The notes under the pieces: generated by a model
Database searches by the model: none
Told to the model about the DNA's origin: nothing
Seen by the model: the letters and a program-made list of their open reading frames with translations, nothing else
Position numbers and translations under genes: made by a program
Part shown: positions 6,222-9,494 of the stretch, piece after piece
How the letters are laid out: the number at the start of each line of letters is the position of its first letter
Numbering within the stretch: position 1 is the stretch's first letter
DNA from: Euryarchaeota archaeon UBA556
Lineage (GTDB): Archaea > Thermoplasmatota > Poseidoniia > Poseidoniales > Thalassarchaeaceae
Direction: 5' to 3'
NCBI GenBank assembly: GCA_002494975.1
Contig: DADI01000022.1
Location: forward strand, 1-9,494
Length of the DNA stretch: 9,494 nt

Positions 6222-7358
6222 TCAATGCAACGGATGACAAACGACAACCATACGTGCTAAACTCTTGTGAACTTTGACGGGTGAACGTACAACAACGCTC
6301 CAACCTATAGCATTTATTTGATTCTCAATTTCGCTCCAAGGTCTACCCATTACGATATAATCGACTTCGGGGTCATTTTCAAGAGATTCTGCCCCTGCAG
6401 GCAGCATGGTAGATATTGTAGAATCGGGGTCAATTTCTAACGCTTGAGCCAAGGCAGCTAAAAATAACTCAAGACCATCATCCGATTTCCAAGCATTACG
6501 GCCATATGGAGGATCAAAAGCAAATATACAATTCTTCTTTTTAGCCCATAGTTTAGCTATATTCTTAACACTACATTTTTCCACTTTGATTATACCTGAA
6601 TTATGCTTATCTGCCCATGAGAGGTTTTTTTTAGCACCATAGACCATAGTAGGATCTAAATCACTAGCATATACGTCCATTCCTTGCAGTAAGGCTTCTA
6701 TTGCTATACCTCCGGTGCCACAAAAAGGATCAATCATTATTTTTGGATTAATTGCCTCTCTATGAGCTAGAGATATCAATAATTTTGCTAATCTAGGTTC
6801 GAGAGATATCGGTTTGAAAAATGGTCTTTCCATTGGTTGCCGCCCAATAAAATTAGGTTTAGTCCATTTATTTTCCCTAATTCCCCATATAATACAAGGA
6901 TTGCTTGCTACTGAATCCCAGTGCACCTCTCCATCTACTTTACCAGCAACAATAATCACAATCTCATATTGTGGATTGTTTAAATCAACAGGATTTTTAT
7001 CAGAATATAATTGAGCTCCTACTTCCTTTTCTAAGTCTCTGCGAGATATACCTTTTACTCCTGAACCTAATTTTTTACTTCTGACTGCAAAACTACCTAA
7101 AGGTAAATTTTCCCGAGACCAATTAGATATTTCTTGAGATAACCTAGTAAAATCAGTCTCATTAGAAAAACCGCCAAAATGAATTAAATCATCTACTAAA
7201 GCAGCAGATGATAAACGTGAAAGAAATTTATCTTCAATAGCCTTATCGAGTAATATAAGGCGAGGATGGAGTATCTTAAAATCACCAAATAATGACTTAA
7301 TTTCTGAACGAAAAAGGAATGGATGCCATCCACTTCCAAGAATTAGAGTCCCTGACAT
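6222..7358 (-). CDS. THUMP-domain tRNA (guanine-N2)-methyltransferase, archaeal Trm-G10/Trm11 type
   Basis: Predicted SAM-dependent enzyme that forms m2G/m2,2G at position 10 of tRNA. From the ATG at 7358 (378 aa) the N-terminal ~160 residues are a ferredoxin-like/THUMP region (FAVRSKKLGSGV... SRRDLEKEVGAQL ... YEIVIIVAGK). MERPFFKP at about 176-183 matches the RPFFHP linker of the family. The Rossmann domain has motif I D210-PFCGTGG-217 and catalytic motif IV D282-PPYGR-287. It is somewhat longer than the usual 330-350 residues. A GTG at 7376 would add six residues, but AGGTGA 4 nt before 7358 favours the ATG. The next gene on this strand is a tRNA-Arg whose position 10 is G, a fitting target. 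Rlm-type or other THUMP methyltransferases are the alternative; the DPPY motif and RPFF linker favour the tRNA enzyme. Confidence 0.88.
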   Translation of the reverse strand: MSGTLILGSGWHPFLFRSEIKSLFGDFKILHPRLILLDKAIEDKFLSRLSSAALVDDLIHFGGFSNETDFTRLSQEISNWSRENLPLGSFAVRSKKLGSGVKGISRRDLEKEVGAQLYSDKNPVDLNNPQYEIVIIVAGKVDGEVHWDSVASNPCIIWGIRENKWTKPNFIGRQPMERPFFKPISLEPRLAKLLISLAHREAINPKIMIDPFCGTGGIAIEALLQGMDVYASDLDPTMVYGAKKNLSWADKHNSGIIKVEKCSVKNIAKLWAKKKNCIFAFDPPYGRNAWKSDDGLELFLAALAQALEIDPDSTISTMLPAGAESLENDPEVDYIVMGRPWSEIENQINAIGWSVVVRSPVKVHKSLARMVVVCHPLH

Positions 7359-7445
7359 TACGTCACCTATGTTCACCCGTGTCCGACTTCAACCCTAAAT
7401 GCCTCGACGTCGGCCATAGCATGAAGACGGGGCAGGGGGAGTATC
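7359..7445. promoter_or_regulatory. Divergent intergenic region between Trm-G10 and fen
   Basis: These 87 nt must carry the promoters for both genes. No convincing archaeal TATA box stands out. The stretch holds the 8-bp palindrome CGACGTCG (7405-7412) and a weak CCGAC/GTCGG pair (7383-7387/7409-7413), which could be an operator or chance. AGGGGGAG at about 7434-7441 is the Shine-Dalgarno of fen. Confidence 0.4.
7363..7368 (-). promoter_or_regulatory. Shine-Dalgarno site deciding the Trm-G10 start
   Basis: On the minus strand AGGTGA sits 4 nt before the ATG at 7358. It lies between the upstream in-frame GTG (7376) and this ATG, and so selects the ATG. Confidence 0.6.
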
Positions 7446-8450
7446 ATGGGATGTAATTTGAGAGATTTGGCGCCTTCTCAGCCTATCGGTTTGAGTGAAT
7501 TAAAAGGTGAAAAAGTAGCCGTTGATGTTTTTCTTAATGCATATCAGTTCATAACTAGTTTGACGGGTCAAGATGGTAAGCCACTATCGTATAATGGTAA
7601 ACCTGTGGCTCACCTCATGGGATTCTTAGATAGAGCAACAATAATGATGGAAGAAGGTATTGATCCTGTTTTCATTTTTGATGGGAAACCACACCAATTG
7701 AAGATGGAAACATTAGGCGGGAGAAAAGAAAGAAAGATTAATGCTGTTTCGAAATGGGAAGCTGCAATTGAAGCAGGAGATATGAGTGCTGCTAAAAAGT
7801 TGGGTCCTCAGACTGCTGAATATACTAGAGAAATGGTTGCAGAAACTAAAGAAATGTTCGATTGTTTAGGAGTGACATGGTTGGAAGCACCAATGGAAGC
7901 TGAAGGAGCAGCTGCTGTTCGTTGTAGAAATAACGAAGTCTTTGCAGTTGCAAGTCAGGATTGGGATACTCTGCTTTATGGAGCACCTGTGATGATTAGA
8001 AATCTTACGTCTCATGGCACGAGGAAATTTGGTAGAGTGCTCCAAGCCGAAAAAATTGTGCTCAAAGAAATGCTCGATTTACATCAAATTACATACGAAC
8101 AATTAGTTGATTTGGGAATAATGATTGGTACTGACTTCCATGAAGGAATAAGAGGTATAGGACCAAAGACTGGTTTGAAATTAATTAAAGAGCATGGCAC
8201 AATGGAAAAAATTTCTATTGCTAAAGGATTTGATTTACCTGAAAATTTAGAAGAAATCAGGAGACTTTTCACAAATCATCCTATTCATCCGATACCATTA
8301 CCAGAATCATCAAAATCTATAGAAGAAAAACTTACTGAATTTGCTAAATCCAGAGGTTTTGGTGAAAAGAGAATAAAAAGAGCAATTACTAGGCTAGCTA
8401 ATGCTAATAGGTTGAAATCTGATAGTCAACCGACTTTATTCGATTTTTGA
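7446..8450 (+). CDS. fen: Flap endonuclease 1 (FEN-1/XPG family)
   Basis: Structure-specific 5' flap endonuclease/exonuclease that removes Okazaki-fragment primers and acts in base excision repair, working with the PCNA sliding clamp. It has 334 residues, normal for archaeal FEN-1. It begins Met-Gly, as the family does. All metal-site acids are present: D27 (AVDVF), D79 (FDGKP), E151 and E153 (MEAEGAA), D172 and D174 (ASQDWD) and D230 (GTDFHEG). The helix-hairpin-helix follows with IRGIGPKTGLKLIKEHG. The last residues QPTLFDF (328-334) form a PIP box for PCNA binding. Position 3 is Cys where Val is common. The start is preceded by a strong purine-rich Shine-Dalgarno. Its presence marks the genome as archaeal. 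It is divergent from the methyltransferase and convergent with the repeat protein. Confidence 0.97.
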   Translation: MGCNLRDLAPSQPIGLSELKGEKVAVDVFLNAYQFITSLTGQDGKPLSYNGKPVAHLMGFLDRATIMMEEGIDPVFIFDGKPHQLKMETLGGRKERKINAVSKWEAAIEAGDMSAAKKLGPQTAEYTREMVAETKEMFDCLGVTWLEAPMEAEGAAAVRCRNNEVFAVASQDWDTLLYGAPVMIRNLTSHGTRKFGRVLQAEKIVLKEMLDLHQITYEQLVDLGIMIGTDFHEGIRGIGPKTGLKLIKEHGTMEKISIAKGFDLPENLEEIRRLFTNHPIHPIPLPESSKSIEEKLTEFAKSRGFGEKRIKRAITRLANANRLKSDSQPTLFDF

Positions 8451-8558
8451 AAAGGTTGCGACTCTCCCTAGGACTGTGTCGCCCTAGGGGAGTCTGTCGC
8501 TGCATGACATCTACGATGTTGCAGGCTAGCAAAACAATCTAGTATTCCAATTTCTCAA
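8451..8558. other. Convergent intergenic region with two stem-loops
   Basis: This gap between the fen stop and the stop of the minus-strand repeat protein is richer in structure than its surroundings. Hairpin 1 pairs GACTCTCCCTAGG (8460-8472) with CCTAGGGGAGTC (8483-8494), with one bulged base and a 10-nt loop. Hairpin 2 pairs CTGCA-ACATC arms (8500-8511) with GATGTTGCAG (8515-8524), with a 2-nt bulge and a TAC loop. CCTAGG occurs twice in a loose 16/18-nt tandem (8467-8482, 8483-8500). GCGAC at 8458-8462 could instead pair with GTCGC at 8478-8482 or 8496-8500. No T-tract follows, so this is not a classic intrinsic terminator. It could be a bidirectional 3' end, a small RNA or an mRNA-stabilising element. 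Confidence 0.5.
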
Positions 8559-9494
8559 TCAGAGAACGCCGCCGTTTTCGTCAGCATCTAAGATACCGTC
8601 TCCATCGTCGTCATCATCCAGATAATCGTCCAAGCCATCATTGTCGTGGTCGAATTGACCGGTATTACTCCAGCCATCATTCTGCTCAAACCAGTCGGAA
8701 AGACCATCATTGTCATCATCTAGATCCAAGTAATCTTGGTATCCATCGTTGTCATGATCATATCTCCATACGCCGGTAACGCCATCGTTTTCGTCAACAT
8801 CGAGGATGTTATCATTATCATCGTCATTGTCAACACCGTCATTCATTCCGTCATTGTCATGATCGCGTGAGTAATCCTCACCGTTCGGTCCAATGTCGTT
8901 CCAATTGTCAATGCCATCATTATCGATATCAAAATCTACGTTATCGCTAACACCGTCGTTGTCATGATCATAGATGTCTGTATTTGGGTTGCCGTCATTA
9001 ACTTCCTCTTGGTCGTCAATTCCGTCGCCATCATCGTCATCATCATCTGCATCGTCGATACCATCGTTATCGTGATCCTCGGGATTAGCATCCTGATTAT
9101 CAGGAATACCATCATTGTCATCGTCGAAGTCTAGGTCATCAGGGATGCCGTCTCCGTCGTTGTCGTTCTCACCGTTCTGGTCTTGGTTCTCGAGTTGTTG
9201 GTTTTGCTGCTGATCGGATTGTTGACCCTGTTGTCCTTGATTGGAGTCTTGGGTCTGACCTTGCTGCTGTTGGTTCTGGCCGTTCTGGTTATTTCCATTC
9301 TGACTATCGCCAGTCTGCTCACCTTGCTGACCTGATTGTTCACCACCAGATTGTTGCTGGCCTTGTCCATTATCTTGCTGCTGACCTTGCGATCCATCCT
9401 GACTGTCTTGGCCTTGTTGACCATCTTGTCCTGATTGTGATCCTTGATCTTGGCCTTGGCCTTGTTGACCGTCTTGACCTTGACCTTGACCTTG
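8559..9494 (-). CDS. Gln/Gly-rich protein with thrombospondin type-3 calcium repeats, 5' partial
   Basis: The frame is open from the window end (9494) to a TGA at 8561-8559, giving 311 residues of C-terminus; the start lies beyond the window. The first ~110 visible residues (to about 9168) are low-complexity Q/G/N/S/D with almost no hydrophobic residue. The next ~200 hold about 12 Asp-rich repeats of the D-x-D-x-D-G-x-x-D kind (DHDNDG, DDDNDG, DDDGDG), the thrombospondin type-3 calcium-binding signature; one unit ([11 protein letters not shown]) lacks the Gly. Aromatic residues appear only in the later repeats. It ends DADENGGVL with no C-terminal TM anchor or sorting motif. There are no cysteines. 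Such repeats are usually extracellular, as stalks or spacers in large surface proteins, and rigidify with Ca2+. Export, size and function cannot be judged without the N-terminus. Shorter ORFs in this stretch are pieces or shadows of this frame. Confidence 0.85.
   Translation of the reverse strand, partial: QGQGQGQDGQQGQGQDQGSQSGQDGQQGQDSQDGSQGQQQDNGQGQQQSGGEQSGQQGEQTGDSQNGNNQNGQNQQQQGQTQDSNQGQQGQQSDQQQNQQLENQDQNGENDNDGDGIPDDLDFDDDNDGIPDNQDANPEDHDNDGIDDADDDDDDGDGIDDQEEVNDGNPNTDIYDHDNDGVSDNVDFDIDNDGIDNWNDIGPNGEDYSRDHDNDGMNDGVDNDDDNDNILDVDENDGVTGVWRYDHDNDGYQDYLDLDDDNDGLSDWFEQNDGWSNTGQFDHDNDGLDDYLDDDDDGDGILDADENGGVL
8571..9167 (-). repeat. Array of about 12 thrombospondin type-3-like repeats
   Basis: Coding repeats of roughly 12-20 residues centred on D-x-(D/N)-x-D-G. 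At DNA level they appear on the plus strand as recurring (c)catc(a/g)ttgtcatgatc and tcatcgtc words. The variation between units is mostly substitution rather than exact copying, so the array is old rather than freshly expanded. Confidence 0.8.
9169..9494 (-). repeat. Gln/Gly low-complexity coding tract with ACCTTG hexamer run
   Basis: About 110 codons dominated by CAA/CAG, GGT/GGC/GGA and some AAC, GAC and TCN. The window end (about 9475-9494) is a tandem hexamer on the plus strand (gaccttgaccttgaccttg), encoding Gln-Gly dipeptides. The run continues past the edge of the window. Confidence 0.8.

Noticed and set aside
8460..8494. Intrinsic (rho-independent-like) terminator
   Set aside because: There is no T-tract on either side of the stem, and archaeal termination depends on T-runs rather than hairpins.
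8571..9167. Regular repeats that could suggest a CRISPR array
   Set aside because: Unit length varies, no constant repeat or unique spacers exist, and every unit translates as an Asp-rich calcium motif.
8936..9424. Minus-strand ORFs rich in Met/Thr and Lys/Asn/Arg
   Set aside because: They are other-frame readings of the Asp- and Gln-rich repeats; the frame with D-x-D-x-D-G units runs through without stops.
1..9494. Mobile element or defence system
   Set aside because: No transposase, integrase, terminal repeats, toxin-antitoxin pair or nuclease-helicase module was found. Both tRNAs are intact, with no visible attachment-site duplication nearby.

Overview
This window looks like a compact stretch of an archaeal genome, most probably a planktonic marine euryarchaeote of the Marine Group II / Poseidoniales kind. 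The reasons are an archaeal/eukaryotic FEN-1 nuclease with a C-terminal PCNA-binding motif, an archaeal-type THUMP tRNA-guanine methyltransferase, an aerobic A1-type haem-copper oxidase cluster, and a secreted-looking protein of thrombospondin type-3 calcium repeats. The lineage is inferred from gene content and style; there is no rRNA in the window to prove it.

Layout. Positions 2-3760 (+) hold a tight cytochrome c oxidase operon: subunit I (its 5' end lies before the window; it carries an extra extracytoplasmic N-terminal domain and its own membrane anchor), subunit III (TTG start overlapping the stop of subunit I) and subunit IV. A tRNA-Ser(UGA) gene follows at 3804-3889 (+). A YegS/DgkB-type lipid kinase (3893-4939, -) converges on it. 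RibD (5028-6113, +) is transcribed divergently from the kinase. A tRNA-Arg(UCG) gene (6116-6190, -) abuts the end of ribD and lies 31 nt downstream of, and on the same strand as, a Trm-G10-type tRNA methyltransferase (6222-7358, -). FEN-1 (7446-8450, +) is divergent from that methyltransferase. After a structured intergenic stretch (8451-8558), the C-terminal 311 residues of an Asp/Gln/Gly-rich repeat protein run on the minus strand to the end of the window without a stop.

How the genes fit together. The oxidase operon supplies three of the four usual subunits of a proton-pumping terminal oxidase; subunit II with CuA is not visible and may lie just upstream. The other genes are housekeeping: lipid phosphorylation, riboflavin synthesis, tRNA modification next to a tRNA, and Okazaki-fragment processing. 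The last gene is a probable surface or secreted calcium-binding protein.

I see no CRISPR array, transposase, phage gene or defence island. The least ordinary points are the Cys-x-Cys-His N-terminal domain fused to oxidase subunit I, the His- and Cys-decorated loops of subunit III, the bifunctional bacterial-type RibD in an archaeal setting, the paired hairpins between fen and the repeat protein, and the Q/G-plus-TSP3 architecture of that protein.
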